This document shows, piece by piece, positions 21,596-29,567 of a DNA stretch of 64,000 nucleotides. A program made the position numbers and the translations under genes. Location of the stretch: positions 2,728,001 to 2,792,000 of the forward strand of contig NC_015514.1 of the NCBI RefSeq assembly GCF_000212695.1, written 5' to 3'. Below the pieces are notes generated by a model. It saw only the letters and a list, made by a program, of their open reading frames with translations. It searched no databases and was not told the origin of the DNA. Each line of letters starts with the position of its first letter. Position 1 is the stretch's first letter. This DNA is from Cellulomonas fimi ATCC 484. GTDB taxonomy: Bacteria; Actinomycetota; Actinomycetes; Actinomycetales; Cellulomonadaceae.

Positions 21596-22780
21596 ATGGC
21601 CCTCCTTCCCCCGTTGACCCGGGTCGAGCTCAACCGCGCGCTGCTCGCCCGCCAGCACCTGCTGGAGCGGGCCACGACCGGCACCGTCGACGCCGTCGAG
21701 CACCTCGTCGGCCTGCAGGCGCAGAACGCGTGGTCTCCCTACGTCGGCCTGTGGAGCCGGGTCGCGGGGTTCACGCACGACGACCTCGGTGACGCCCTGC
21801 TGGACCGGCGCCTCGTGCGGACCGCGGTCATGCGCGGCACGATCCACCTGCTGTCCGCACGCGACGCGCGCGTCCTGCCCACGCTGACGGCACCGCTGTA
21901 CGAGCGCGACCTGCTGACGAACACGCAGCACGGCCCGGCGCTGCGCACGCTCGACGTCGCCGCGGTCACGGCGCGCGCCCGCACCCTGGTCGAGGAGGAG
22001 CCGCGCCCGAGCACCGTGCTGGGCCGTCTGCTCGCGCAGGACTGGCCGGACGTCGCGCCGACGACGCTCGCGTACGCGGCCCGCGGGACGCTCCCTCTCG
22101 TCCAGGTCCCGCCGCGTGGGGTGTGGGGGCGGTCCGGTGCGACGACGTGGACGACGACGGACGCCTGGCTCGGTGCGCCCGACGGCACGGTGCCGGACGT
22201 CCGCGACCCCGACGTGCTCGCCGCGGAGCTCGAGCGGCTGGTGCTGCGCTACCTCGCGGCGTTCGGCCCGGCATCCGTCGCGGACGTCCAGGCCTGGTCG
22301 GGGCTGACCGGGCTCGCGGCCGTCGTCGAGCGGCTCGGCGACCGCGTCGTGCGGTTCGCCGCCGAGCCGGCACCGGGGCGCTCCCGCCCGCGCGAGGTCC
22401 TCGACGTGCCGGACGGCCCGCGGCCACCCGCGCAGACGCCCGCGCCGGTCCGGTTCCTGCCGGACCTCGACAACGTGCTGCTCGGGCACGCCGACCGCAC
22501 CCGGATCGTGTCGGACGAGCAGCGGCGCGCGATGCAGAGCCGCAACGGCGTGGTACCCGGCACGGTGCTGGTGGACGGCGAGGTCGCGGCGACGTGGCGC
22601 GTGCAGCGCGACCGCCTCGAGCCGGGACCGGGCAGGCGACGCCGCGAGCGCGCGACGCTCGTGGTCACGCCGTTCGCGCCGCTCGCGGCGCACCACCGGC
22701 GCGAGGTCGCGCTCGAGGCGGAGGCCTTCGTGACGTTCTTCGCCGACGACGCGGCGGAGCGCTCGGTCGTCGTGACCTGA
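21596..22780 (+). CDS. AlkZ-type winged-helix DNA glycosylase-like protein
   Basis: The 394-residue protein is a winged-helix DNA-binding protein of the AlkZ superfamily, with the motif HLVGLQAQNAWSPYVGLWSR. Its Q41-A42-Q43 is the Q-hydrophobic-Q catalytic form of the AlkZ branch. VMRGTIHLLSARDARV and the C-terminal FLPDLDNVLLGHADRTRI are family signatures. AlkZ in Streptomyces removes crosslinked bases; many paralogs have unknown substrates. It is a paralog of, but not close to, the YcaQ-type protein at 8450-9727. It appears to be a single-gene transcript ending at a strong hairpin. Confidence 0.85.
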   Translation: MALLPPLTRVELNRALLARQHLLERATTGTVDAVEHLVGLQAQNAWSPYVGLWSRVAGFTHDDLGDALLDRRLVRTAVMRGTIHLLSARDARVLPTLTAPLYERDLLTNTQHGPALRTLDVAAVTARARTLVEEEPRPSTVLGRLLAQDWPDVAPTTLAYAARGTLPLVQVPPRGVWGRSGATTWTTTDAWLGAPDGTVPDVRDPDVLAAELERLVLRYLAAFGPASVADVQAWSGLTGLAAVVERLGDRVVRFAAEPAPGRSRPREVLDVPDGPRPPAQTPAPVRFLPDLDNVLLGHADRTRIVSDEQRRAMQSRNGVVPGTVLVDGEVAATWRVQRDRLEPGPGRRRRERATLVVTPFAPLAAHHRREVALEAEAFVTFFADDAAERSVVVT

Positions 22781-22783
22781 GCG

Positions 22784-22821
22784 TCCGCCCCGCGCCACGC
22801 GGCCGTCGTGGCGGGGGCGGA
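22784..22821. terminator. bidirectional hairpin terminator
   Basis: Arms TCCGCCCCGCGCCACG and CGTGGCGGGGGCGGA pair with one bulged base around a seven-base loop, between the convergent glycosylase and SpoIIM genes. Confidence 0.7.
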
Positions 22822-22844
22822 GCGCCGCGGCGGGACCGGTCCGG

Positions 22845-23834
22845 TCAGCCCGCCTGCGGTACGACGTAGCCCGCGCGGTCGGCCTCGAGGTCGCCCGTCG
22901 CCCCGGCCCGCACCGCGCGCCGCCCGAGCACGAGCGTGTACGCCCAGAACGCGGCGAGCACGAGCGCACCGATCGCGACCTTGACGCCCCACGGCAGGTC
23001 GGAGCCCGTGACGAACCCCTCGACGACACCCGACACGGCGAGCACGCCCACCAGCCCGAGTGCGACCGTGAAGAAGGCGCGCCCCTCCTCGGCGAGCGCG
23101 CGGCCCCGTGTGCGCGGCCCGGGGTCGACCCACGTCCAGAACAGGCGCAGCCCTGCGGCTCCGGAGACGAAGATGGCCGTGAGCTCGAGCAGCCCGTGCG
23201 GGGCGATGAGCTGCAGGAACAGCGCGAGCTCGCCGTGCTCGGCCATCATCCCGCCGGTCGCACCCACGCTGATCGCGTTCGCCACCTGCACGTACACGGG
23301 TCCGATGCCCGTGATGCCGGACGCGACGCTCTGCGCCGCGATCCACGCGTTGTTCGTCCACACCATGGCGGCGAACCCGGCACCCGGGTCGTAGTACTCG
23401 GCGAACGCCGTGTCCACGTACTCCTGCTGGTAGGCCGGCGTGCCCATCGCGGCGAGCGCCTCGGGCTGCGTCGCCACCCACACGCCCGACACGACGGCGA
23501 GCACGACGAACGCGAGCATCACCGCGACCGTCCACCAGCGGATCCGGTACAGCGCCGCCGGCAGGTGCTGCCCGACGAACGCGGCGACGATGCGCCAGCT
23601 GGGGTCGTGACCGCCGACGATCGCCGCGCGCGCCCGTGCGACGAGCTGCGAGAGCCGGCTCACCGCCTCGGGGTCGGGGGCGGCGGACCGGATGACCGAC
23701 AGGTCGGTGGCCGCGGACTGGTAGAGGCGGACCAGCTCGTCGGCCTCCGCCCCCGTGCGCCGACGCAGGCGGACGAGGCGGTCGAGGCGCTGCCACGACT
23801 CGGTGCGTGCGGCCTGGTAGGCGTCGAGGTCCAC
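22845..23834 (-). CDS. SpoIIM-family stage II sporulation protein M-like membrane protein
   Basis: The 329-residue protein has a soluble N-terminal region (DLDAYQAARTESWQRLDRLVRL) and then a SpoIIM membrane domain with about five helices. The signature NNAWIAAQSVASGITGIGP and PHGLLELTAIFVSGAAGLRL follow. Actinobacteria that do not sporulate carry this family next to RDD, DUF58 and MoxR genes; its role is unclear. It is divergent from the RDD gene with a 66-bp shared gap. Confidence 0.92.
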   Translation of the reverse strand: MDLDAYQAARTESWQRLDRLVRLRRRTGAEADELVRLYQSAATDLSVIRSAAPDPEAVSRLSQLVARARAAIVGGHDPSWRIVAAFVGQHLPAALYRIRWWTVAVMLAFVVLAVVSGVWVATQPEALAAMGTPAYQQEYVDTAFAEYYDPGAGFAAMVWTNNAWIAAQSVASGITGIGPVYVQVANAISVGATGGMMAEHGELALFLQLIAPHGLLELTAIFVSGAAGLRLFWTWVDPGPRTRGRALAEEGRAFFTVALGLVGVLAVSGVVEGFVTGSDLPWGVKVAIGALVLAAFWAYTLVLGRRAVRAGATGDLEADRAGYVVPQAG

Positions 23835-23871
23835 GGTGCACAGCCTGCCATCTCGTGGCCCCGGCAGCGGC

Positions 23872-23877
23872 TAGGGT
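23872..23877 (+). promoter_or_regulatory. -10 element TAGGGT upstream of the RDD gene
   Basis: TAGGGT lies 23 bases before the ATG, leaving a short leader that contains the GGAGGAGG ribosome site, so this gene has an ordinary led transcript. Confidence 0.45.
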
Positions 23878-23900
23878 TCCCCAGGTCGGAGGAGGTGGGG

Positions 23901-24731
23901 ATGGCCACGGACGAGATCGTCATCGGCGAGGGCGTGCTGCTGGACAGCCGCGCGGCGTCGGCGGCGTCCCGCCTGCTCGCGGCGCTGCTCGACCTGCTCG
24001 TGCTCGGCGCCGTCCTCACCGGGCTGGGCATCCTGCTCGCGGTGGTGGGACCGGCGGCGGGCACGCCGACGTCGGAGGAGGCGTTCCGCATCGGCTGGGT
24101 CGTCACCTTGGCGACGATCACGGTCATCTACCCGACGGTGCTCGACACGCTGACGCGCGGCCGGTCCCTCGGCAAGCTCGCGGTCGGCATCCGGGTGGTG
24201 CGTGACGACGGCGGGCCGATCGTGCTGCGGCAGGCCCTGGTCCGCGCGCTCGTGGGCGTCGTCGAGCTGTGGCTCACGGCGGGGTCGGTCGCGCTCATCT
24301 GCTCGATGGTCCACCCGCGCGGCAAGCGCGTCGGCGACATCCTGGCGGGCACGTACGCGGTCCGCGTCCGGGGCGGGGCGCAGCAGCGCCGACCGGTCGA
24401 GATGCCGCCCTGGCTCGCCGGCTGGGCGCAGTCCGCCGACGTCGCCCGCCTGCCCGACGGCCTCGCGCTGTCGGTCCGGCAGTTCCTCACGCGCGCCCCC
24501 CGCCTGCACCCCGCGTCCCGGGTCGAGCTGGGCTCGCGGCTGTCGGCGGAGGTCGCCCAGCACGTCCACCCGGCGCCCCCGCCCGGCACGCACCCCGAGG
24601 CGTTCCTCGCCGCGGTGCTCGCGGAGCGCCGCACGCGCGAGCTCGCCGCACAGCTCCGGCAGGACGCACGGGACGCCGCGGACGCGCGTCAGCTGCACCG
24701 CCTGCCCCACGGCGTCCCCGACCCGGACTGA
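23901..24731 (+). CDS. RDD family membrane protein
   Basis: The 276-residue protein has an N-terminal RDD domain (about residues 15-155). Its variant motif is SRAASAASRLLAALLDLLVLG, the usual RxxD..RD layout being partly degenerate, followed by RGRSLGKLAVGIRVV and a KRVGDILAGTYAV end. The roughly 120-residue hydrophilic tail is rich in Arg/Ala and ends in charged helices. RDD proteins are linked to ion exchange or to localisation of partner proteins. A very strong GGAGGAGG site precedes the ATG. The pairing with SpoIIM suggests a shared membrane function. Confidence 0.9.
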   Translation: MATDEIVIGEGVLLDSRAASAASRLLAALLDLLVLGAVLTGLGILLAVVGPAAGTPTSEEAFRIGWVVTLATITVIYPTVLDTLTRGRSLGKLAVGIRVVRDDGGPIVLRQALVRALVGVVELWLTAGSVALICSMVHPRGKRVGDILAGTYAVRVRGGAQQRRPVEMPPWLAGWAQSADVARLPDGLALSVRQFLTRAPRLHPASRVELGSRLSAEVAQHVHPAPPPGTHPEAFLAAVLAERRTRELAAQLRQDARDAADARQLHRLPHGVPDPD

Positions 24732-24792
24732 CCGCGCCGCACGCGGGTCCGGGTGCCGACGCGCGCGCGACCGCCGGACGGCGCCGCGGCGG

Positions 24793-26280
24793 TCAGTACC
24801 GGTAGTGCTCCGGCTTGTAGGGTCCGTCGACGTCGACGCCGAGGTAGTCCGCCTGCTGCGGGGTCAGGCGCGTGAGGCGGACCCCCAGCGCGTCGAGGTG
24901 CAGGCGGGCGACCTTCTCGTCGAGGACCTTCGGCAGTCGGTGGACGGACCGGTCGTACGCGTCCGGCCGGGTGAACAGCTCGACCTGGGCGATCACCTGG
25001 TTGGTGAACGACGTGCTCATGACGAACGACGGGTGCCCGGTCGCGTTCCCCAGGTTGAGGAGGCGCCCCTCCGACAGCACGACGACGGACCGTTCCGGAC
25101 GGCCGGTCGCGGGGTCGGCGGGGAAGGTCCACTCGTGCACCTGCGGCTTGATCTCCGTCCGGCGCACGCCCGGGTGCGCGGCCAGGCCCGCCATGTCGAT
25201 CTCGTCGTCGAAGTGCCCGATGTTGCCGACGACGGCCTTGTCCTTCATCGCCGCGAGGTGCTCCACGGTCACGACCCCGCGGTCGCCGGTCGCCGTGACG
25301 ACGAAGTCGACCTCGCCCACGACGTCGTCGAGGCGCACCACCTGGAACCCGTCCATGGCCGCCTGGAGCGCGCAGATCGGGTCCACCTCGGAGACGAGCA
25401 CGCGTGCCCCCTGGCCCCGCAACGCCTCGGCCGCACCCTTGCCGACGTCGCCGTACCCGGCGACGAAGGCGACCTTGCCGCCGATGAGCACGTCGGTGGC
25501 CCGGTCCAGGCCGTCGGGCAGGGAGTGGCGGATGCCGTAGCGGTTGTCGAACTTCGACTTCGTGACCGCGTCGTTGACGTTGATCGCGGGGAACAGCAGC
25601 TCGCCCGCGGCGGCGAGCCGGTAGAGCCGGTGCACGCCCGTCGTCGTCTCCTCGGACACCCCGACGACCCCCGCGGCGACCCGGCTCCAGCGCTGCGGGT
25701 CCTGCCCGAGCGAGCGACGCAGCAGGCGTCGGACGACGAGCAGCTCCTCGGACCGGGTGGGGTCACCCGGCGGCGGGTCCTCGGGCACGGCACCCGCGGC
25801 CTCGGCGCGCGCGCCCTCGTGCACGAGCATCGTCGCGTCCCCGCCGTCGTCGAGCAGCAGGTCCGGGCCGCCGCCGTCCGGCCACAGCAGGGCCTGCCGC
25901 GTGCACTCCCAGTACTCCTCGAGCGTCTCGCCCTTCCACGCGAACACCGCGGGCCCGGCGGGGCGCGCGTGCGTGCCGTCCGGGCCGACGACGACGGCGG
26001 CGGCCGCCTCGTCCTGCGTCGAGAAGATGTTGCACGACGCCCAGCGGACCTGGGCACCGAGCGCCACGAGGGTCTCGACGAGCACCGCGGTCTGCACGGT
26101 CATGTGCAGCGAGCCCGTGATCCGCGCGCCCGCGAGGGGCTGCGCACCACCCAGCTCCGCGCGCAGGGCCATCAGCCCGGGCATCTCGTGCTCGGCGAGC
26201 CGCACCTGATGGCGACCGGCCGCCGCGAGCCCGAGGTCGCGCACGCGGTACCGGTCGGGAACCTCGCTGAAGCTCGCCAT
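24793..26280 (-). CDS. ahcY: adenosylhomocysteinase
   Basis: The enzyme hydrolyses S-adenosylhomocysteine to adenosine and homocysteine, keeping methyltransferases free of product inhibition. The 495 residues include the substrate region ([29 protein letters not shown]), catalytic Lys in [14 protein letters not shown], the NAD site [20 protein letters not shown], and the C-terminal KPEHYRY that reaches the neighbouring subunit's NAD. The ATG has GAGGTG upstream. The 180-bp region before it separates ahcY from the Trm112-like gene; I see no SAH-riboswitch consensus there. Confidence 0.98.
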   Translation of the reverse strand: MASFSEVPDRYRVRDLGLAAAGRHQVRLAEHEMPGLMALRAELGGAQPLAGARITGSLHMTVQTAVLVETLVALGAQVRWASCNIFSTQDEAAAAVVVGPDGTHARPAGPAVFAWKGETLEEYWECTRQALLWPDGGGPDLLLDDGGDATMLVHEGARAEAAGAVPEDPPPGDPTRSEELLVVRRLLRRSLGQDPQRWSRVAAGVVGVSEETTTGVHRLYRLAAAGELLFPAINVNDAVTKSKFDNRYGIRHSLPDGLDRATDVLIGGKVAFVAGYGDVGKGAAEALRGQGARVLVSEVDPICALQAAMDGFQVVRLDDVVGEVDFVVTATGDRGVVTVEHLAAMKDKAVVGNIGHFDDEIDMAGLAAHPGVRRTEIKPQVHEWTFPADPATGRPERSVVVLSEGRLLNLGNATGHPSFVMSTSFTNQVIAQVELFTRPDAYDRSVHRLPKVLDEKVARLHLDALGVRLTRLTPQQADYLGVDVDGPYKPEHYRY

Positions 26281-26460
26281 GCGCACCTCGCAGCGTCGAC
26301 GGGCCACCCTGCCCGCTCCCATCGTGCCCCACGCTCCGCCGACGTGTCGGACGTCGCGCGCGACGGAGGGCCGCGTCAGGCGGCGCACGGCATGCGCCCC
26401 CTCAGGCGTAGCGGGTGCCCGGCGCGGTCGGTGCCGGCGAGCGCGGACCGCGCCCGGTCG

Positions 26461-26664
26461 TCAGGCGCGGGGAGCCGGCCGCGCCTCGTCGGCGAGAAGC
26501 ACGGGGATCCCGTCGCGCACGGGGTACGCGAGCGGCTCGTCCGCCGTCGAGACGAGGAGCGGCTCCCCGTCCGGACCGACCGCGTCGACGAGCGTCGCCC
26601 CCGAGACCGGGCAGCGCAGCAGGTCGCGGACCCACGGCTCGAGCGGATGTGCGGTACCGGTCAT
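26461..26664 (-). CDS. Trm112-like small protein
   Basis: The 67-residue protein matches the Trm112/YcaR family fold: PWVRDLLRCPVSGATL followed by LVSTADEPLAYPVRDGIPVLL. Only one Cys remains (C18); the usual CPxC partner is Ser here, so zinc binding is doubtful. In other organisms Trm112 stabilises methyltransferases. The ATG overlaps the stop of the phosphomannomutase gene by one base (TGATG), a coupling common in Actinobacteria. Confidence 0.88.
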   Translation of the reverse strand: MTGTAHPLEPWVRDLLRCPVSGATLVDAVGPDGEPLLVSTADEPLAYPVRDGIPVLLADEARPAPRA

Positions 26665-28127
26665 CAGGACCCCTCCCCCTGGCGGACGAGCGCCAGCACG
26701 TCGTCCCGCACCTTCTCCATGATGTCCTCGTCCGCGGCCTCGACGTTGAGACGCAGCAGCGGCTCGGTGTTCGAGGCGCGCAGGTTGAACCACCACTGCG
26801 GGTGGCCGTCCCAGTGCGAGACCGTGAGGCCGTCGAGCTCGTCCACCTCGACCGGCCCGGCGCCCTGCCGCGTCACGTAGGCGTCGACGACGCGGGCGCG
26901 CGCCGCCGCGACGTCCTCGACGCGTGAGTTGATCTCCCCGCTGGCCACGTACGGCTGGTACTGGTCGGCGAGCGCGGACAGCGGGTGCGGCTGGCCGCCG
27001 AGGGCCGCGAGGACGTGCAGCGCGGCGAGCATGCCCGTGTCCGCGAAGAAGAACTCCCGGAAGTAGTAGTGCGCGCTGTGCTCACCGCCGAAGACGGCCC
27101 CGTGCTCGGCCATCTCGGCCTTGATGAACGAGTGCCCGACGCGTGTGCGGACCGTCGTCGCGCCCGCGGCCCGGAGAAGGTCCGGCACGACCTGCGAGGT
27201 GATGAGGTTGTGGATGACCGTCGGCGTGCGGCCCGCCGCCAGCTCGCGACCGGCCTCGCGCAGGCCGACGAGGGCCGTGATCGCCGAGGGGCTCACGGGC
27301 TCGCCGCGCTCGTCGACGACGAAGCACCGGTCGGCGTCGCCGTCGAACGCCAGGCCGAGGTCGGCCCCGTGCTCGACGACCGCGCGCTGCAGGTCCCGCA
27401 GGTTCTCGGGCTCGAGCGGGTTCGCCTCGTGGTTGGGGAACGTGCCGTCGAGTTCGAAGTACAGCGGCACGACCTCGAGCGGCAGCGCGGGCAGCCCGGC
27501 CTCCGTGCCGAGCACGGCGGGCGCGGTGTAGCCGCCCATCCCGTTGCCGGCGTCGACGACGACCTTGAGGGGCCGGATGCCGCCGAGGTCGACGAGGCTG
27601 CGCAGGAACTGCGCGTACGGCGCGAGCATCTCGCGCGTGCCCACGGTGCCGCGCTCGCCGGCGGCGACCTCCGGCACGCCCTGCGCGAGGTAGTCGCCCG
27701 CGAGCTCGCGGATCCGCGCGAGGCCCGAGTCCTGACCGACCGGACGCGCGCCCGCACGGCACAGCTTGATGCCGTTGTACTCGGCCGGGTTGTGGCTCGC
27801 GGTGAACATCGCCCCGGGGACGCCGAGGGACCCCGACGCGAAGTACAGGCCGTCCGTGGACGCCAGGCCGATCGTCTCGACGTCGACCCCGCGCGCCGTG
27901 AGCCCGTCCGCGAAGGCGGCGACCAGCTCCGGCCCCGACGGGCGCATGTCGTTGCCGACGACGACGCGTGCGCGACCGTCCGCCTCGGGCAGCACCACGA
28001 CGTCCGCGAACGCGGCGCCGATCGCGCGCGCGACACGGGCGTCGAGCTGCTCGGGCACGACACCACGCACGTCGTAGGCCTTGATCAGGGCGGACAGGTC
28101 GACGCGCTCGGGCGAAGGGGTGGTCAC
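26664..28127 (-). CDS. manB: phosphomannomutase/phosphoglucomutase
   Basis: The enzyme interconverts mannose-6-phosphate and mannose-1-phosphate (often also glucose phosphates) for GDP-mannose and wall glycans. The 487 residues carry the phosphoserine loop FTASHNPAEYNGIK with Ser111, the Mg-binding DGDADR at 262-267, and the sugar-binding GGEHSAHYYF. The phosphate-binding RASNTEPLLRLNVEA lies near the C-terminus. The GTG at 28127 is preferred to the ATG at 28136, because that ATG overlaps a TACGAT hexamer placed exactly for leaderless initiation at the GTG. The gene matches M. tuberculosis Rv3257c in position. Confidence 0.95.
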   Translation of the reverse strand: MTTPSPERVDLSALIKAYDVRGVVPEQLDARVARAIGAAFADVVVLPEADGRARVVVGNDMRPSGPELVAAFADGLTARGVDVETIGLASTDGLYFASGSLGVPGAMFTASHNPAEYNGIKLCRAGARPVGQDSGLARIRELAGDYLAQGVPEVAAGERGTVGTREMLAPYAQFLRSLVDLGGIRPLKVVVDAGNGMGGYTAPAVLGTEAGLPALPLEVVPLYFELDGTFPNHEANPLEPENLRDLQRAVVEHGADLGLAFDGDADRCFVVDERGEPVSPSAITALVGLREAGRELAAGRTPTVIHNLITSQVVPDLLRAAGATTVRTRVGHSFIKAEMAEHGAVFGGEHSAHYYFREFFFADTGMLAALHVLAALGGQPHPLSALADQYQPYVASGEINSRVEDVAAARARVVDAYVTRQGAGPVEVDELDGLTVSHWDGHPQWWFNLRASNTEPLLRLNVEAADEDIMEKVRDDVLALVRQGEGS

Positions 28128-28134
28128 GCCCCGC

Positions 28135-28140
28135 ATCGTA
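28135..28140 (-). promoter_or_regulatory. -10 element TACGAT, leaderless start for manB
   Basis: TACGAT is followed by GCGGGGC (seven bases) and the GTG at 28127. A competing ATG at 28136 is part of the hexamer. Confidence 0.5.
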
Positions 28141-28209
28141 TCGGCGCGCACGTGCAGCGGGACGGCCGACGACCACCGGCGGACGTGAGGCAGGCCACGC
28201 GCGGACGGC

Positions 28210-28485
28210 TCAGCGGTCGTCGCCCGGCACGACCTCGTCGCGCGGCAGCGGCGTGCCGTCCCCGTCCAGGGCGAACCAGCCGGTCCGCTCGCACGACGGG
28301 CACGAGACGAACACCGCCGGCCGTCCCGACGCGAGCGTCATCCGGATCCGGGTCAGGTTCGTCTCGCCGCACTGCTGGCACGCCTCCGTCCCGGGCGCTA
28401 CCGGGCCTCCGGCCTGGCTCAGCGACCCCAGCGGCTCCGCGGGCCGCGCGTCCCGGCGGCCCGACTCCCCCCGACGTCGCGGCAC
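28210..28485 (-). CDS. small zinc-ribbon protein
   Basis: The 91-residue protein has two CxxC pairs (EACQQCGE and VSCPSCERTGWF) spaced like a zinc ribbon, preceded by a charged, Arg-rich N-terminus. The function is unknown. The GTG lies one base after the stop of the DUF3499 gene, inside a TGAGGTG arrangement that supplies its own ribosome site, so the pair is co-transcribed and translationally coupled. Confidence 0.7.
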   Translation of the reverse strand: MPRRRGESGRRDARPAEPLGSLSQAGGPVAPGTEACQQCGETNLTRIRMTLASGRPAVFVSCPSCERTGWFALDGDGTPLPRDEVVPGDDR

Positions 28486-28486
28486 C

Positions 28487-28858
28487 TCAGCCCTCGCCCC
28501 GCAGCACCCGCAGGTGGCCCCGGCGCGGCGCGTCGGCCAGCGCGTCCGCCACGGGCTCGGGCGCCGGCGCGGGCGCCGTCTGGCGACCACGGCCCGCCTC
28601 CCGGACGGCGTCGGCCAGCGCGAGAAGGTCGTCGCGGCTCGGTGCCGCAGGGGTGAAGTCCGGCGTCAGACGCACGACCTCCCAGCCGCGCGGGGCCGTG
28701 AGACGCTCGGCGTGCTCCACGCACAGGTCGTACGAGTGCGGCTCGGCGTGGTGCGCCAGCGGACCCAGCACGGCGGTCTGGTCGGCGTACACGTAGGTCA
28801 GCGTGGCCACGGCGGCACGGCCGCACGCCGTGCGCGAGCACTGCCGGACGGATCTCAC
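28487..28858 (-). CDS. DUF3499 family protein
   Basis: The 123-residue protein corresponds to the Rv3258c/DUF3499 family, starting VRSVRQCSRTACGRAAVATL and continuing TYVYADQTAVLGPLA. It has the conserved YDLCVEHAERLTAPRGWEVVRL. Cys pairs suggest metal binding. The function is unknown, but the gene is highly conserved next to manB and whiB in Actinobacteria. The GTG has no ribosome site, but TACGGT ends six bases upstream. Confidence 0.88.
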   Translation of the reverse strand: MRSVRQCSRTACGRAAVATLTYVYADQTAVLGPLAHHAEPHSYDLCVEHAERLTAPRGWEVVRLTPDFTPAAPSRDDLLALADAVREAGRGRQTAPAPAPEPVADALADAPRRGHLRVLRGEG

Positions 28859-28864
28859 GGGCTG

Positions 28865-28870
28865 ACCGTA
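28865..28870 (-). promoter_or_regulatory. -10 element TACGGT, leaderless start for DUF3499
   Basis: TACGGT, six bases (CAGCCC), then GTG. It is the same hexamer and spacing as at 2610-2615. Confidence 0.55.
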
Positions 28871-29016
28871 CCGCCCGACGGCGACACCCGGCGTCCCCCA
28901 CGCCGCGCCGCGCCCCCGCACCACCCGGCGGACGGTGCTCGCCGCCCCCGTCCCCCGTGCGACGCGGTCGCCGCGACGGCGCGGCGTGCGGGCCGATCGA
29001 CCCGAGCGGGCCGGAC

Positions 29017-29022
29017 TACAGT
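29017..29022 (+). promoter_or_regulatory. -10 element TACAGT, leaderless start for 29029
   Basis: TACAGT is followed by GCTCCC and GTG. The 12 bases are nearly the same as at 59106 (TACTGTGCTCCC), another leaderless-type start. Confidence 0.6.
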
Positions 29023-29028
29023 GCTCCC

Positions 29029-29556
29029 GTGACGTCACAGGGCCCCTCGCACTCCTCGGCCCACCCGTCGCCCCCGGGCCACCGCGGCGTCCCCGGACGG
29101 CGTGGCGGCGGGCACCCCGCGGGCGTCGAGGGCGCAGTCCAGCCCGTGCGGCGTCGTGACCGGCGCGGCCGCGGCCCGCGCGGTCCGCTCATGCCGTCCA
29201 CGATGCCCGCGTACCGGACGCGCGCCGAGCGCTTCGACGACCTCGTCCTCGACGCCGTCGAGCGGCTTGAGCGGCGCTGGCGCCGGCAGCTCGACGGCAC
29301 CGAGTTCGCGGTCGAGGACGTCCCGCCGTCCGACCCCGCACCGTGGGAGAGCGGCGGCGTCCCGCTCGGCCGGTACTTCCCCGCCGACGCCGGCCTGCCC
29401 GCCCGGATCGTCGTCTACCGGCGGCCCGTCGAGTCGCGCGCCGCCGACCCCGGCGACCTCGCCGACCTGGTGCGCGACGTCGTCGTCGAGCAGGTCGCCC
29501 ACATGCTCGACCGGGACCCGGAGGACGTGGACCCGGGGTACGGCGAGGACCACTAG
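29029..29556 (+). CDS. metallopeptidase family protein (Rv3259-like), active site degenerate
   Basis: The 175-residue protein has a disordered basic N-terminus (about 50 residues, ending RRRDRRGRGPRGPL). The zincin-1 family domain begins AYRTRAERFDDLVLDAVERL and ends VVVEQVAHMLDRDPEDVDPGYGED. The position of the zinc motif HExxH reads VEQVAH, so the first His is Val and catalysis is doubtful. The GTG at 29029 is chosen because a TACAGT hexamer ends six bases upstream; GTG 29146 and ATG 29191 are possible shorter starts. The context (DUF3499, whiB, wbbL) matches M. tuberculosis. Confidence 0.82.
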   Translation: MTSQGPSHSSAHPSPPGHRGVPGRRGGGHPAGVEGAVQPVRRRDRRGRGPRGPLMPSTMPAYRTRAERFDDLVLDAVERLERRWRRQLDGTEFAVEDVPPSDPAPWESGGVPLGRYFPADAGLPARIVVYRRPVESRAADPGDLADLVRDVVVEQVAHMLDRDPEDVDPGYGEDH

Positions 29557-29559
29557 CCT
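29554..29559 (+). promoter_or_regulatory. possible -10 element TAGCCT for wbbL
   Basis: TAGCCT overlaps the TAG stop of the metallopeptidase gene and ends eight bases before the wbbL ATG. Initiation at the usual distance would give a zero- to two-base leader. Confidence 0.4.
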
Positions 29560-29567
29560 GTCCGACG

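Noticed and set aside
24732..24792. Hairpin between the RDD gene and ahcY
   Set aside because: The possible arms CCGCGCC and GGCGCCGCGG pair only imperfectly with a very large loop, so I do not call a terminator there.
26281..26460. SAH riboswitch before ahcY
   Set aside because: I looked for the conserved GAGGAGCG-UGC type core on the minus strand and did not find it; a covariance-model search would be decisive.
28136..28151. ATG starts for manB at 28136 or 28151
   Set aside because: The ATG at 28136 overlaps the -10 hexamer and neither has a ribosome site; the GTG at 28127 fits the leaderless spacing and the conserved N-terminus.
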